A stretch of DNA of 64,000 nucleotides from Ensifer adhaerens. Its GTDB lineage: Bacteria > Pseudomonadota > Alphaproteobacteria > Rhizobiales > Rhizobiaceae. This document shows positions 36,017 through 44,919 of this stretch, one piece after another (position 1 is the first letter of the stretch; each line of letters opens with the position of its first letter). Below the pieces are notes generated by a model. It had not been told where the DNA came from. It did no database searches and saw only the letters and a list, made by a program, of their open reading frames with translations. Made by a program: the position numbers and the translations under genes. The stretch is from NCBI RefSeq assembly GCF_002940685.1, contig NZ_PNFP01000018.1, positions 1-64,000 on the forward strand. Direction: 5' to 3'.

Positions 36017-36376
36017 TCAGGGTCGGCTTGCGCCATCCTGCGAAACGACTTCGAACAGATCGCCACGATCGTCCAGTTCGATCTCCACGACCCAGCAGTC
36101 CGGATCGAAGCGGATCTCACTTGCAAGCGCCGCATCGACCTCATCGGCATCGCTGTCATGCAGCCGCACCTCGAACTTGCGGCCGAGATCGATCTCGTCT
36201 GCGAAGAAATTCTGCGGCGCCGGGGCAAAGAGCGTCTCGGTGCCCAAACGCGTCCGCTGGCGGATGAAGATCGCGCCGGCTTCCTCGGCTCCCTTGCGCA
36301 GCACCGCCGCATAGCCGCCGAGCGAAAACGCACGGCGCAGCAGGGATGAGACGAAGATATGGGACTTCAGGCGCAT
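36017..36376 (-). CDS. DUF1491 family protein
   Basis: 119 residues from ATG 36376 (MRLKSHIFVSSLLRRAF); the in-frame ATG at 36391 adds five residues. The segments GGYAAVLRKGAEEAGAIFIR and DPDCWVVEIE are characteristic of DUF1491, a small cytoplasmic family conserved in Rhizobiales. No catalytic motif is known. It is 79 bases upstream of a peptidoglycan-binding gene's stop and may share its transcript. Confidence 0.8.
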   Translation of the reverse strand: MRLKSHIFVSSLLRRAFSLGGYAAVLRKGAEEAGAIFIRQRTRLGTETLFAPAPQNFFADEIDLGRKFEVRLHDSDADEVDAALASEIRFDPDCWVVEIELDDRGDLFEVVSQDGASRP

Positions 36377-36455
36377 GACAGGCTGATACACGGGCGGGCC
36401 GACAGAGGCAAATCGGCGCTTGAGCCACGATATGTGACGACGCCCATCGGATGTC

Positions 36456-37412
36456 TCAGAGCGCGCCGATTTCCTTGAGCTTTTTCAGCACCTGGGCATT
36501 GGGTTCGCCTGTTTGCGGCAAGCGATAGTGTTTTTCGAAGTGGCGGATCGCCGCGCGTGTCTGCTCTCCGGCGACACCGTCGACCGCCACGTCCGCATAG
36601 GCGAGGTTGCTGAGGCCCTTCTGGATGTTCAGCACCAGTTCGCTCGACACAGGAATTTCCGCGCGCGGAACGAAGGTGCTTTCCTTTTCTGCCGAGCGGA
36701 TGGCCGCAGCGACCGGATCGATCTCCACGCCCCCGCCCTTCGTTTCCGAAAGCGGCCGTCCCGCCGGAACCGCGGCGGCCTTTGCAGCCGGTGCGGCCCT
36801 CAAGGCCTGCAGCAGCTCGACGCTCGCCGCGCCGGTTCCCGTACGACCCGCCCGCTCCTCGAACCTCAGGATCGCCGTGGCCGTGCGCGGACCGCTCCGT
36901 CCGTCCGGCGCGCCGTCATAAAGGCCGATCCGGCCCAACTCCTTCTGGATCTCGGAGACAAGCTTCGACTGCGCCGGTTCCGGCACGCTTGCGACCCGTT
37001 CGGGCGAAGGCTTTTCCGACGACAGGTCCGCGGACGCGATCACGTCCTCGACGTTTTCAGCCTTTGCCTCACCCTCGCGCTCGATGACGAAGGTGGTCAC
37101 CTTTCGCGGCTCGATCTCCTCGCCCTTGGCGATGGCAATCCGCTGCGCCGTTTCGGCGCTGACGAGCGGGACGCGGGTGCGCAACAGCGGCGACGGGTGC
37201 GTGCCGTGCTGATACCACATGGCATTGGCGGCAACGAAGGAGAACACGACGAGGAAGGCGGCCGAGCCGCCGGACACCAGCGGATGGCGCGCCATCAGAC
37301 GGCCGGCAAGCCCAGCCCCCCGTCCAGCAAGGACCAGCCCGCGCACGGCGAGGCCGGGCGTCTGCCGCGCGGCCTTCTTCCGGTCAGGCTGTTTTCGCTT
37401 GCGCGGTGCCAT
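36456..37412 (-). CDS. Membrane-anchored protein with two peptidoglycan-binding domains
   Basis: 318 residues. A basic N-terminus (RKRKQPDRKKAARQ), one membrane helix (about 48-66) and a periplasmic part with two PGB1-type domains: about residues 148-205 (IQKELGRIGLYDGAPDGRSGP) and 258-316 (IQKGLSNLAYADVAVDGVAGEQT). The linker is Ala/Lys-rich. Its start overlaps the end of the upstream kinase gene by 29 bases, so both are probably co-transcribed and may be linked to cell-division control at the envelope. Confidence 0.8.
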   Translation of the reverse strand: MAPRKRKQPDRKKAARQTPGLAVRGLVLAGRGAGLAGRLMARHPLVSGGSAAFLVVFSFVAANAMWYQHGTHPSPLLRTRVPLVSAETAQRIAIAKGEEIEPRKVTTFVIEREGEAKAENVEDVIASADLSSEKPSPERVASVPEPAQSKLVSEIQKELGRIGLYDGAPDGRSGPRTATAILRFEERAGRTGTGAASVELLQALRAAPAAKAAAVPAGRPLSETKGGGVEIDPVAAAIRSAEKESTFVPRAEIPVSSELVLNIQKGLSNLAYADVAVDGVAGEQTRAAIRHFEKHYRLPQTGEPNAQVLKKLKEIGAL

Positions 37413-38967
37413 ATCCCCGTTCCTCGTTCAAACCTTTCCCCTCGAGCCGCCCCCCTTCGGCGACCGGGGCGACATCACAATCCTTCAGGCGCGGCGGAAA
37501 TTCCACCGTCACCGGCGCGCGCGCTTCCTCACGCTCCGCACAGGCGATGCCGGAGCCATCACGCGGCAGCGTGACGACGATAACGGTGCCCTCGCCCTCG
37601 CGGCTGCGGATGGATAGCTCGCCGCCGTGCAGCGCCACCAGGCCCTTGACCAGCGAAAGGCCGAGGCCGGTGCCTTCGTAGCGGCGGGTATAGTCGTTCT
37701 GGATCTGGACAAAAGGTTGACCAAGCAGCGCCAGCTTGTCGGCTGCGATGCCGATGCCGGTATCGCTGACGGAGAGCTTCAGCATTGCGCCGTCCGTCTC
37801 CGCATCGATCGTGACGACGCCGCCCCGATCAGTGAACTTGACGGCGTTGCCGACCAGGTTGATGAGGATCTGCTGGAAGGCGCGCTGGTCTGCGTTGATT
37901 TCGCCGATGCCGCGGGTGATGCGGCTTGCGAGCTTGACGCCCTTTTCCGCAGCCTGATGCGACAGCATCGCCTCGCAGGCGGCAACCGCTTCGCCGACAC
38001 CGAAGGGTTCGGGCATCAGCTCGTAGCGACCCGCTTCGATCTTGCTCATGTCGAGCATGGTGTTGACGACGGAAAGCAGGTGCTCGCCGGACTTGTGGAT
38101 CAGGCCCACATATTCGCGCTGGCGGTCGTTTTCGAGCTTGCCGAAGTATTCGCCGGCAAGCACGTCCGAGAAGCCGAGGATGGCATTGAGCGGCGTGCGC
38201 AGTTCGTGGCTGACGGCGGCAAGGAACCGCGTCTTGGCATCGTTCGCCGATACGGCCTCGGCCGTCCTGGCTGCGGCTTCGGCCCGCAGGCCCGTTTCTT
38301 GCGAGACATCGCGCGACTGGGCGAGGATCGCGACCAGGCGGCCGTCCTCATCGCGCAGCGGCGCCAGTTCGCAGGACATGTAGACGAACTGCTCGCCTTC
38401 GATCGGCAGTGTGCGGCGCTCGATGCGGATGTCGACCGTCGCCCGGTCGCCGCCCTGGCGAAGAATGTCGATCGCGCTCAGGAAGGTGATGCGATCGGAG
38501 ACATGGATCTGCTCGATGAAGCCGCGGCCTGCGGGATCGCGCATCAAGGTCAGATGTTCGGCCGCGTCACGACCGTGGACGGAAAGCACATTGCCGCGCA
38601 GGTCATGCACGGTCACCAGGCCTGCAAAGAGGTCGTAGGCGGCCGACAGATCCGGAACCACGGGATCCGTTACCGCGGCCACCTCTTCCGGCGCCCGGCC
38701 ACGTACAATCGCGCCTGCCGCCGCAAGCAGCGAGGCCGAGGCCCAAAGGGCCGTGCCGAGCGGAAGAGCGGCGGACACGGGCATGGCGAGCGACAAGGCA
38801 AGCGGCACCACCGGCAGCGCCGTCAAGGAAACTGCCGCAAGCGTACGCAGCCGCTTCGCATGGCGGTGGTCGGCCGGCGACAATGCTTCACGACGGGGAA
38901 GCCACAGGGCCGCGACTTCGTCCACACGGGACGCCCATCTGCCAGCCATGTTACGCAATACGCTCAC
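37384..38967 (-). CDS. divJ: PAS-containing sensor histidine kinase, DivJ-like
   Basis: 527 residues. Two membrane helices near residues 44-90 (TLAAVSLTALPVVPLALSLA and TALWASASLLAAAGAIV), a PAS domain about 108-225, HisKA with AAVSHELRTPLNAILGFSD (His254) and an HATPase domain with the N box INLVGNAVKFTD and GTGLGLSLVKGL, then a 50-residue tail. HisKA resembles the PleC/DivJ group (KLENDRQREYVGLIHKSGEH). Position between a PGB protein and the mucR region matches my recollection of S. meliloti DivJ, but another member of the group is possible. Confidence 0.65.
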   Translation of the reverse strand: MSVLRNMAGRWASRVDEVAALWLPRREALSPADHRHAKRLRTLAAVSLTALPVVPLALSLAMPVSAALPLGTALWASASLLAAAGAIVRGRAPEEVAAVTDPVVPDLSAAYDLFAGLVTVHDLRGNVLSVHGRDAAEHLTLMRDPAGRGFIEQIHVSDRITFLSAIDILRQGGDRATVDIRIERRTLPIEGEQFVYMSCELAPLRDEDGRLVAILAQSRDVSQETGLRAEAAARTAEAVSANDAKTRFLAAVSHELRTPLNAILGFSDVLAGEYFGKLENDRQREYVGLIHKSGEHLLSVVNTMLDMSKIEAGRYELMPEPFGVGEAVAACEAMLSHQAAEKGVKLASRITRGIGEINADQRAFQQILINLVGNAVKFTDRGGVVTIDAETDGAMLKLSVSDTGIGIAADKLALLGQPFVQIQNDYTRRYEGTGLGLSLVKGLVALHGGELSIRSREGEGTVIVVTLPRDGSGIACAEREEARAPVTVEFPPRLKDCDVAPVAEGGRLEGKGLNEERGYGTAQAKTA

Positions 38968-39590
38968 GCTTTACCCTGCTACATTTGTTGTTCTTGCGAA
39001 GCCGACGCTATCGTTTTCGCGACCTTTCGGACCGGGACTCAAAGCCGCCTCGTGACATGTCGGAATCTCGCATCCCCGGCTTAATGAAAGAATAAACGCG
39101 GCCGCCCCGGAACGGCGCGAAACGGTCGAAAAATCCCGTTTTGAGGCAAATCGGGCGACCTTCATTTCTTGTGGTTAATGGGGCGTAAGCAACGGATTTC
39201 TGTGCATTTTCTGCACCGTGTTAACGATTGTGGCGCGGCTTTTGGCGCGCGATTCCCGCTGCGTTCGGGGTTGCCGCGCCCGGCTCTGCCACGAACCTTA
39301 ACGGCAAACGCTAAAATGCGACACAAATGCGCTGCAAATCGCCGGGCACCGGCATTTCATTAAAATTTGAAGCAAATGCCGCTCGTTTTGGAAAAGGCGT
39401 CTTGTGATTCCCGCCCTAATGTCGATCTCAACAAGGGGCCGGGCACCAAGAGAACGCCGGCAGGCTCCAAGGATTAGAAGGTGGCGTGAACGGGTATCAG
39501 GGGATACCACGGCGCTGCGGGATGCCGAAGGTGCAAAAGCCGGCTACAAGACTGGCGGGCCGCGGCAGCCGAACGAAGGATGGGCAGAAC
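38968..39590. other. Long divergent intergenic region
   Basis: About 620 bases between the DivJ-like gene and the DUF5330 gene. It is AT-richer than the average at 39150-39400 and holds a small perfect stem GGTATC-AGGG-GATACC at 39493-39508 in the leader of the right-hand gene. The segment 39410-39590 is GC-rich and could be a structured leader RNA, but I recognise no riboswitch. No gene supported. Confidence 0.5.
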
Positions 39591-40037
39591 ATGTGGTTTC
39601 TCATCAAGGCGACATTCTGGTTTTCGCTGGTGCTGGTGTTGCTGCCGTTCCTCGACCCTTCGAGCGCGCAGAAACTCGAACACGCCCCGAAAGTAGAACT
39701 CGGCGACACCTTCTCCGCCGCCAATGAGGCGTTCCAGTACATCAGCGCCATCTGCATCCAGAAGCCGGACGTCTGCGAGAAGGGTGCCGAAACCTTCGTC
39801 GCCCTTGGCCACCGGGCCCGCGAAGGCGCCCGCATCGCCTACGAATTCCTCGACACACAGTTTGCCGAAACCGATGCCACGACGCCGGATGCCAAGGTGA
39901 CGACCGGTACGGTCACGCCGGCGGCGGATGTGGCGGCTCCGGCGAACGAGGTCAGCACCATCGACGCCGAACCCGTCTTCAAGCGCACGCCGGTTCCGGA
40001 AAAGCGCCTCGACCCCAAGGCCGCCGTGATCCAGTAG
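39591..40037 (+). CDS. DUF5330-type membrane-anchored protein
   Basis: 148 residues from ATG 39591 (MWFLIKATFWFSLVLVLLPF), with AAGGA ten bases upstream; the longer frame from 39486 is rejected. One N-terminal membrane helix is followed by a conserved segment with two cysteines (ISAICIQKPDVCEKGAETF) and a Pro/Ala/Thr-rich tail. DUF5330 proteins are small envelope proteins of Rhizobiales with no known role. A strong terminator follows. Confidence 0.75.
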   Translation: MWFLIKATFWFSLVLVLLPFLDPSSAQKLEHAPKVELGDTFSAANEAFQYISAICIQKPDVCEKGAETFVALGHRAREGARIAYEFLDTQFAETDATTPDAKVTTGTVTPAADVAAPANEVSTIDAEPVFKRTPVPEKRLDPKAAVIQ

Positions 40038-40098
40038 CCGCGTCCGCTCCCGCATATTCCTGACTTACTCACTGCCTGACTTGCCGTCCCGTTACGGC

Positions 40099-40139
40099 CG
40101 CCGCGAGGATCCCATCCCCTCGCGGCGTTTTCTTTTTTG
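40099..40139 (+). terminator. Strong intrinsic terminator
   Basis: CGCCGCGAGG (40099-40108) pairs perfectly with CCTCGCGGCG (40118-40127), followed by TTTTCTTTTTTG. It ends the transcript of the DUF5330 gene. Confidence 0.85.
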
Positions 40140-40224
40140 CCCGCAACCGCTGATTTTCAGGCGCCACAGCCACACGCAAGCCCCGGCTGCTTAGGTCCGC
40201 CGCGCGGACAGGCGGAGGCGGACG

Positions 40225-40947
40225 ATGCAGATTTATGGGCTTTTCTCGAACGCTGGCGTGGCGCGGCCGGCGGCATCCGGTGCTACCCTCGGCGGCGGCG
40301 TGGGAAGCGACAGCAAGCGCCCGGCCTCGACCGCCCTGCTTCTTGGCGCTGGTGACGAAAGTGCTGCGAACCGGGCTGCCGCTGCCAAGAAAAAGCTCGA
40401 CGAAATCAAGGAGCAGCTCCGCATGCTCCGGTTCTTCGCATCGGATCCGGAAACACTTGCAAGGCTTGCCAAGCAGCTTGCACAACAGCTCGGCACCGCC
40501 GCCCAGCAACTGGCGGGCGCCGGTGGTGACGGCGGCGCCGCAAGCGGCGTTGCATCCGCGTCGGCCGCTGCCGCCACGGTGCTTGCCGATGCGGGCAGCG
40601 CGCAAGCGGATGCGGGCGCGCAAACGGATGCCCCCGCCGCTGACGGAGAGCCTGAGCCACCTTCGGGACCGACAAGCTTTGCCGAGCGCGCCTATCGCGA
40701 GTTCGGCGGCGACGACGACGGGTCCGATGCGGCGGCGAAAGTGGCGGCCGAGCTCAAATCCGTCGCCGAACAACTGAAGCAACTCCTGCGCAAGGCGGAG
40801 CAGGAATTGCGTACCAAGGGATCCGGGCACGATGCCGATCAGGCGCGGGCCGCCGGCCAGGCGCTATCGGCCGTCACCGGCAACATCGAGGGGGCCGGTG
40901 GAAGCGCATTCGCCTCTCTGAGCGTGCCGACAAGCATTTCGGTCTGA
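40225..40947 (+). CDS. Hypothetical Ala-rich coiled-coil protein
   Basis: 240 residues, ATG 40225 after GGAGGCGG. No signal peptide or membrane segment. Predicted coiled coils lie at about residues 46-90 (AAAAKKKLDEIKEQLRMLRF) and 167-205 (AAAKVAAELKSVAEQLKQLL); between them is a low-complexity Ala/Gly/Asp region. Ser/Thr-rich ends. The pattern is reminiscent of flagellar-export or adaptor proteins but I cannot assign a family. Confidence 0.65.
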   Translation: MQIYGLFSNAGVARPAASGATLGGGVGSDSKRPASTALLLGAGDESAANRAAAAKKKLDEIKEQLRMLRFFASDPETLARLAKQLAQQLGTAAQQLAGAGGDGGAASGVASASAAAATVLADAGSAQADAGAQTDAPAADGEPEPPSGPTSFAERAYREFGGDDDGSDAAAKVAAELKSVAEQLKQLLRKAEQELRTKGSGHDADQARAAGQALSAVTGNIEGAGGSAFASLSVPTSISV

Positions 40948-41122
40948 CCACCGGATGGGGGCTGCCGCCTCTCCCGCGCATTTGCCGGTTCTCAACGGCC
41001 CTGCCATCGCCTATATGAGGGCTGAAAGCCCAAACGCCTGAAGGCAAAGGGTAGGAACAGGGAGGAATTTGTTCGCCGCAAGAACGGGCGGGCTTATAAT
41101 CTTCCGACGATTGGACCGGACC

Positions 41123-41545
41123 ATGACGACGCTTGACCAGATCATCGATGATTTCGCCTTCCTCGAAGAGTGGGAGGATCGCTATCGCTATGTGATCGAG
41201 CTCGGCAAGGCGCTGCCGGAGATGCCCGAAGCCAAGCGTACCCAGGAAAACAAGGTTCAGGGCTGCGCCAGCCAGGTCTGGCTCGTCACCAATGCGAGCG
41301 GCAATCCCGAGGACCCGGTCCTTAACTTCGAAGGCGAGTCCGACGCCCATATCGTGCGCGGGCTGGTCGCCATCGTGCTGGCCATCTACTCCGGCAAGCA
41401 CGCTTCCGATATCGCCCGGATCGATGCGATCGACACCTTCGGCAAGATCGGCCTGATCGAGCATCTGTCGACCCAGCGCGCCAACGGCCTGCGCTCGATG
41501 ATCCGCCGCATCAAGAACGAGGCGGAGCTGCGCCTCGCGGCCTGA
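41123..41545 (+). CDS. SufE family cysteine desulfuration protein
   Basis: 140 residues from ATG 41123 (MTTLDQIIDDFAFLEEWEDRY); the frame from 41069 adds 18 unconserved residues. The acceptor cysteine is Cys48 in VQGCASQVWL, and GKHASDIARIDAIDTFGKIGLIEHL matches the family. SufE takes sulfur from a cysteine desulfurase (SufS) for Fe-S cluster assembly. No suf operon is nearby, so it acts as a stand-alone paralogue or with a distant SufS. Confidence 0.9.
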   Translation: MTTLDQIIDDFAFLEEWEDRYRYVIELGKALPEMPEAKRTQENKVQGCASQVWLVTNASGNPEDPVLNFEGESDAHIVRGLVAIVLAIYSGKHASDIARIDAIDTFGKIGLIEHLSTQRANGLRSMIRRIKNEAELRLAA

Positions 41546-41695
41546 CACGCAGGCACTGCAGAGCATCGCGCAGTCAAGACGCCCCCTAGGAGCAGTCGTC
41601 GACGGCGCCTGCTCGAGCCAAACCCCGGCATCGGTGTGGGATAAAGACAGAGTGCAAACAAACGCGTTTGCCCATGTCTGCGTCCTGCGCGCCGA

Positions 41696-42628
41696 CTAAA
41701 CCTCTTCCGCCGCTGGATGGTCGACCATGCCCGATATCACGGCGTCCTTCCAGCGGCTGGTCAGAAAATCAATCAACGCGCGCGCCGCCGGTCCCATGGG
41801 CCGGGATGGACAAACGCAATAGACGCCCGTCTCCTTTCCCGCCCAACGGGGGAGTATCTGAACCAACTTGCCGCTGCGGATCGATGCGGCCATCGTCACT
41901 TCCGAATGAAAAGCGATGCCTTGGCCGTCGATAGCGAGTTGATGGACCGCGTCTCCGTTGTCGGCGCGCATCCTGCCGCGCGGCCGAAAGGACCGTTCTC
42001 CGGTCGGGCCGAACAACCGCCAGACCTCACCGTCATGGTTCGCCGTCGACACGACGCATTCGTGCCGCTTGAGTTCGTCGATATCCGCGGGTTCACCATG
42101 GATTTCGAGATAGGCTGGCGAGGCCACAAGGATTCGGCGGTTGCTGAGAAGTTTGCGCGCGATCAAGCTCGAGTCCTGGAGGTTGCCAATACGGATTGCC
42201 ACCGTAACCCCCTCGGCGACAAGGTCGACGTATCGGTCGGTCATCAGGAGGTCGAGCCGCAGTTGCGGGTAAGCGGCCAGGAACGCCGACAGATATGGCA
42301 CGACGTGATTGCGGCCGAAGGAGACGGATACGCTGAGCTTGAGCGTACCGGTTGGCAGATCCTGTTCGTTGCGAGCCCTTAGCTGCGCGTGATGCAATTG
42401 TTCCAATGCCGCGGCGCAGTCGCTGAAGTAGCGCTGCCCAGCATCCGTCAGGGACATTGCTCGCGTCGTGCGATTGATCAACAAGACACCGATCTGTTGT
42501 TCCAGCGCCTTGATGAGCCGGCTGACGGAGGACGGCGTCATGTCGAGATCGAGCGCCGCCTTTGCGAAGCTCTGGTGCTTGACCACGGCGACGAAGGCCT
42601 GCACCAGATGCAGCGACGGCCCGTCCAT
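41696..42628 (-). CDS. LysR-family transcriptional regulator
   Basis: 310 residues, ATG 42628 with GGAG five bases upstream. Winged helix 1-65 (FAKAALDLDMTPSSVSRLIKALEQQIGVLL), then the periplasmic-binding-like effector domain (TGTLKLSVSVSFGRN). It diverges from the PEP-mutase/isocitrate-lyase gene and likely controls it. The divergent gap is 93 bases and includes a perfect palindrome. Confidence 0.9.
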   Translation of the reverse strand: MDGPSLHLVQAFVAVVKHQSFAKAALDLDMTPSSVSRLIKALEQQIGVLLINRTTRAMSLTDAGQRYFSDCAAALEQLHHAQLRARNEQDLPTGTLKLSVSVSFGRNHVVPYLSAFLAAYPQLRLDLLMTDRYVDLVAEGVTVAIRIGNLQDSSLIARKLLSNRRILVASPAYLEIHGEPADIDELKRHECVVSTANHDGEVWRLFGPTGERSFRPRGRMRADNGDAVHQLAIDGQGIAFHSEVTMAASIRSGKLVQILPRWAGKETGVYCVCPSRPMGPAARALIDFLTSRWKDAVISGMVDHPAAEEV

Positions 42629-42680
42629 TACTTCTCCTCCGGAATGAATTCCTGAAAGTTCTAGCTATTATCTTTATGTC

Positions 42681-42692
42681 TCGCAATTGCGA
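42681..42692. promoter_or_regulatory. Palindrome in the LysR/PEP-mutase intergenic region
   Basis: TCGCAATTGCGA is a 12-bp perfect palindrome midway in the divergent gap. It is a plausible binding site for the adjacent LysR protein. Confidence 0.4.
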
Positions 42693-42721
42693 CGACTGGC
42701 CTTCTTCGAATGGAGGTCACC

Positions 42722-43525
42722 TTGAACAACAACGACAACGCCGCAATATTCCACGCGCTTCATCGCCAATCCGAGCCGCTACGGTTGCCCAATGCCTGGG
42801 ACGCCGGCAGCGCGCTCCTGATCGAGCGGCTCGGTGCCCGTGCCATAGCGACGACCAGCGCTGGCGTCTCATGGTCACTCGGCTACCGCGACGGCGACGC
42901 CCTTCCACTGGATCAGCACCTGGCAAGCGTTGCAGCAATCGGCCGCGTCATCCGTGTGCCGCTCAGCGTCGATATTGAAGCAGGCTACACCGACGATGCG
43001 GCGGAGATGGCCCGGACGACCGCCCGCTTCATCGAGGCGGGCGCGGTCGGGTTCAACGTCCAGGATGGCGCGGGCACGCCGGATCTACTCTGCCGCAAGA
43101 TCGAGCAGGCCCGAGAGACGGCGGAGCGGCTTGGCATCAGGGTCTACGTCAACGCGCGCACCGACGTTTACGCGCGAGCGCTTGTGCCCGCCAGCGAGCG
43201 TGTGGAGGAGGTGCTTGCCCGCGCCCGGCAGTACCGGGACGCCGGAGCCGACGGACTGTTCGTGCTCGGGGTGACCGATCGGACCGAGATCCGTGAGATC
43301 GCAAGAGGCACCGAACTGCGGCTGAACGTCATTGCCTGGCCCGGCCTGCCTGCCGCCAGCGAACTATCCGCCCTCGGTGTATCTCGCATCAGTGTCGGAT
43401 CATGGATACCCCAGACGTTGTGGATGCAGACGTCGACGTTGGTGGCGAACTTCCTCGCCGATGGACGGTCCGAGGCGCTTTTTGAGCACGCGACGCCATA
43501 TTCGGAGATCAATGCATATTTTTGA
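42722..43525 (+). CDS. Isocitrate lyase/PEP mutase family protein
   Basis: 267 residues from TTG 42722, placed four bases after a perfect GGAGGT; an in-frame ATG at 42710 would place that ribosome site inside the gene. The TIM-barrel motifs are visible: LPNAWDAGSALLIERLG, PLSVDIEAGYTD (metal-binding Asp/Glu) and NARTDVYAR. The KKCGH loop of true isocitrate lyase is absent, so it is more likely a carboxyphosphonoenolpyruvate mutase-like or oxaloacetate-hydrolase-like enzyme. Divergent from the LysR gene. Confidence 0.85.
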   Translation: MNNNDNAAIFHALHRQSEPLRLPNAWDAGSALLIERLGARAIATTSAGVSWSLGYRDGDALPLDQHLASVAAIGRVIRVPLSVDIEAGYTDDAAEMARTTARFIEAGAVGFNVQDGAGTPDLLCRKIEQARETAERLGIRVYVNARTDVYARALVPASERVEEVLARARQYRDAGADGLFVLGVTDRTEIREIARGTELRLNVIAWPGLPAASELSALGVSRISVGSWIPQTLWMQTSTLVANFLADGRSEALFEHATPYSEINAYF

Positions 43526-43625
43526 GCCGCGTTCGATGTGCCCACGCATCTTGCTCAGACGCCGAAGGCGGCCACGATACTTCGACGTACTATCTTTTGT
43601 GCGCCGGTGGATCAGGTGGCTGAAA

Positions 43626-43659
43626 CACAATGGCCGGGCGCATAGGCCCGGCCATTGTG
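43626..43659. terminator. 14-bp perfect hairpin between convergent genes
   Basis: CACAATGGCCGGGC, loop GCATAG, GCCCGGCCATTGTG. It lies 100 bases after the PEP-mutase stop and 66 bases after the mucR stop. Each side has only a short T stretch, so it is probably a shared terminator working in both directions. Confidence 0.6.
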
Positions 43660-43725
43660 ACTGAATTTCCCCACCAACGGTCAAGCAACCACCGGGGCTG
43701 CCCGCACCTCAGCAGGAGCGTGGGC

Positions 43726-44157
43726 TCATTTGCCGCGACGCTTGCGGCGCTGGCCGAGGCCCATTTCCTTGGCGAGACGCGAGCGCGCTTCCGCATAGGC
43801 CGGAGCGACCATCGGGTAATCGGTCGGCAGGTCCCACTTCTCGCGGTATTCTTCCGGCGACAGATTGTGGTGGGTCATCAGGTGGCGCTTCAGCGACTTG
43901 AAGGTACCGCCGCATTCGAGGCAGGTGATCTGGTCGTCCTGAACGGACTTGCGGACCGAGACGGCCGGCTTCGGCTTTTCAACGGGGACAACGACCGGCG
44001 CGGGAGCCGCCGTGTTGTTCAGCGCCGAATGCACGTCTGCGATCAGCGTGGGAAGCTCGGCGACAGGAACCACGTGATTGCTGACGTAGGCGGCAACAAT
44101 TTCCGCCGTCAGCTCAACCAGAAGTTCATGGCTCGCGCCAAGCGCTGTTTCAGTCAT
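43726..44157 (-). CDS. mucR: MucR/Ros-family zinc-finger transcriptional regulator
   Basis: 143 residues, full length. The zinc-finger is C-x2-C-x9-H-x3/4-H: Cys79, Cys82, His92 and His96 or His97 ([19 protein letters not shown]), numbering close to Agrobacterium Ros. The N-terminal helical part mediates oligomerisation and the C-terminal tail is Arg/Lys-rich. MucR represses or activates exopolysaccharide, motility and cell-cycle genes by binding AT-rich DNA. The leader of about 400 bases is AT-rich and contains hairpins, consistent with autoregulation. Confidence 0.95.
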   Translation of the reverse strand: MTETALGASHELLVELTAEIVAAYVSNHVVPVAELPTLIADVHSALNNTAAPAPVVVPVEKPKPAVSVRKSVQDDQITCLECGGTFKSLKRHLMTHHNLSPEEYREKWDLPTDYPMVAPAYAEARSRLAKEMGLGQRRKRRGK

Positions 44158-44559
44158 TTCTTTCTCCTATCGGACTTCAGCACAACCCGAAACGGCGTTT
44201 CGGGGGAGGAACGCTTGCAAGCGCCGTCAGGAAGCCTTGGCTGCCTTGGGATAGACCATCAACGCGGCAAGGAGAAACGCTTGCGGCGATATCAAGAGCT
44301 GGAATTTTGATTACGAAACCTGTTGCCGATTAACCGGTGACGACCGAACTCTCAAAGCAACAACCAACATTCACAACTCAAGCTGGAATTTCAGTTCAAA
44401 GTATTTTCCACGACGACACTTTACATTTACTCGATTAACATCGATGCGCGAAAAGTCCAAACATAAATTTGACGACACTTAGCAACTTTATCTCCAAATT
44501 GCTAAAATGGCCACACTCGATCGTAAAGTCCTGAAATACAGTTTCAGAACTGTCGTCTA
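44158..44559. other. mucR upstream region, AT-rich
   Basis: About 400 bases between mucR and the antiporter operon. The portion 44300-44560 is the most AT-rich in the neighbourhood with many T-rich and A-rich tracts, as expected for MucR autobinding. Close to mucR are two GC-rich palindromes (next entry) and a 10-codon open frame on the minus strand (44259-44227, MVYPKAAKAS) that could be a leader peptide. Just after mnhG are two mutually exclusive small stems (44531-44553). Confidence 0.5.
44186..44223 (-). promoter_or_regulatory. Two hairpins in the mucR leader
   Basis: CCCGAAAC-GCC-GTTTCGGG (44204-44186) is an 8-bp stem about 30 bases upstream of the mucR ATG, and CGCTTGCAAGCG (44212-44223) is a 12-bp perfect palindrome just beyond it. 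Both would form in the mRNA. Confidence 0.5.
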
Positions 44560-44919
44560 TCAGTCGCGACGCGGCTCTTCCTTTTGCGGAAGCTGATCTA
44601 TGACTGACAGCTTAGCCAGCCTGTAACCTGCCTGATGTGCGGCTTTTGCCAAGAGATGAGCCGAGATCGGCGCAGTCAGAACGAAGAAAAAGAAGCCTGC
44701 GAGCGCGCGAATCAAAATGGCGGCGTCGAGAGAATGCACCCCCGCGGCCAAAAGCAACAGGCCCGATCCGATCGTACCGGCCTTGGAGGCGGCGTGCATG
44801 CGCGTGTAAAGATCTGGAAAGCGGATAATACCGATCGCCGCCAGCAGCGAAAATGTCGCACCGACGACCAGCAGGACGGCGACCAGCAAGGTGACGGAAA
44901 TCTCGAGGACCGGGCTCAT
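44560..44919 (-). CDS. mnhG: Na+/H+ (K+/H+) antiporter subunit G
   Basis: 119 residues from ATG 44919, overlapping the mnhF stop by four bases. Three membrane helices with the family sequence [29 protein letters not shown]. Last gene of the seven-gene multisubunit antiporter. It probably stabilises the complex. Confidence 0.9.
   Translation of the reverse strand: MSPVLEISVTLLVAVLLVVGATFSLLAAIGIIRFPDLYTRMHAASKAGTIGSGLLLLAAGVHSLDAAILIRALAGFFFFVLTAPISAHLLAKAAHQAGYRLAKLSVIDQLPQKEEPRRD

Noticed and set aside
39410-39590. Possible riboswitch before the DUF5330 gene
   Set aside because: GC-rich and foldable, but no known aptamer core is recognisable.
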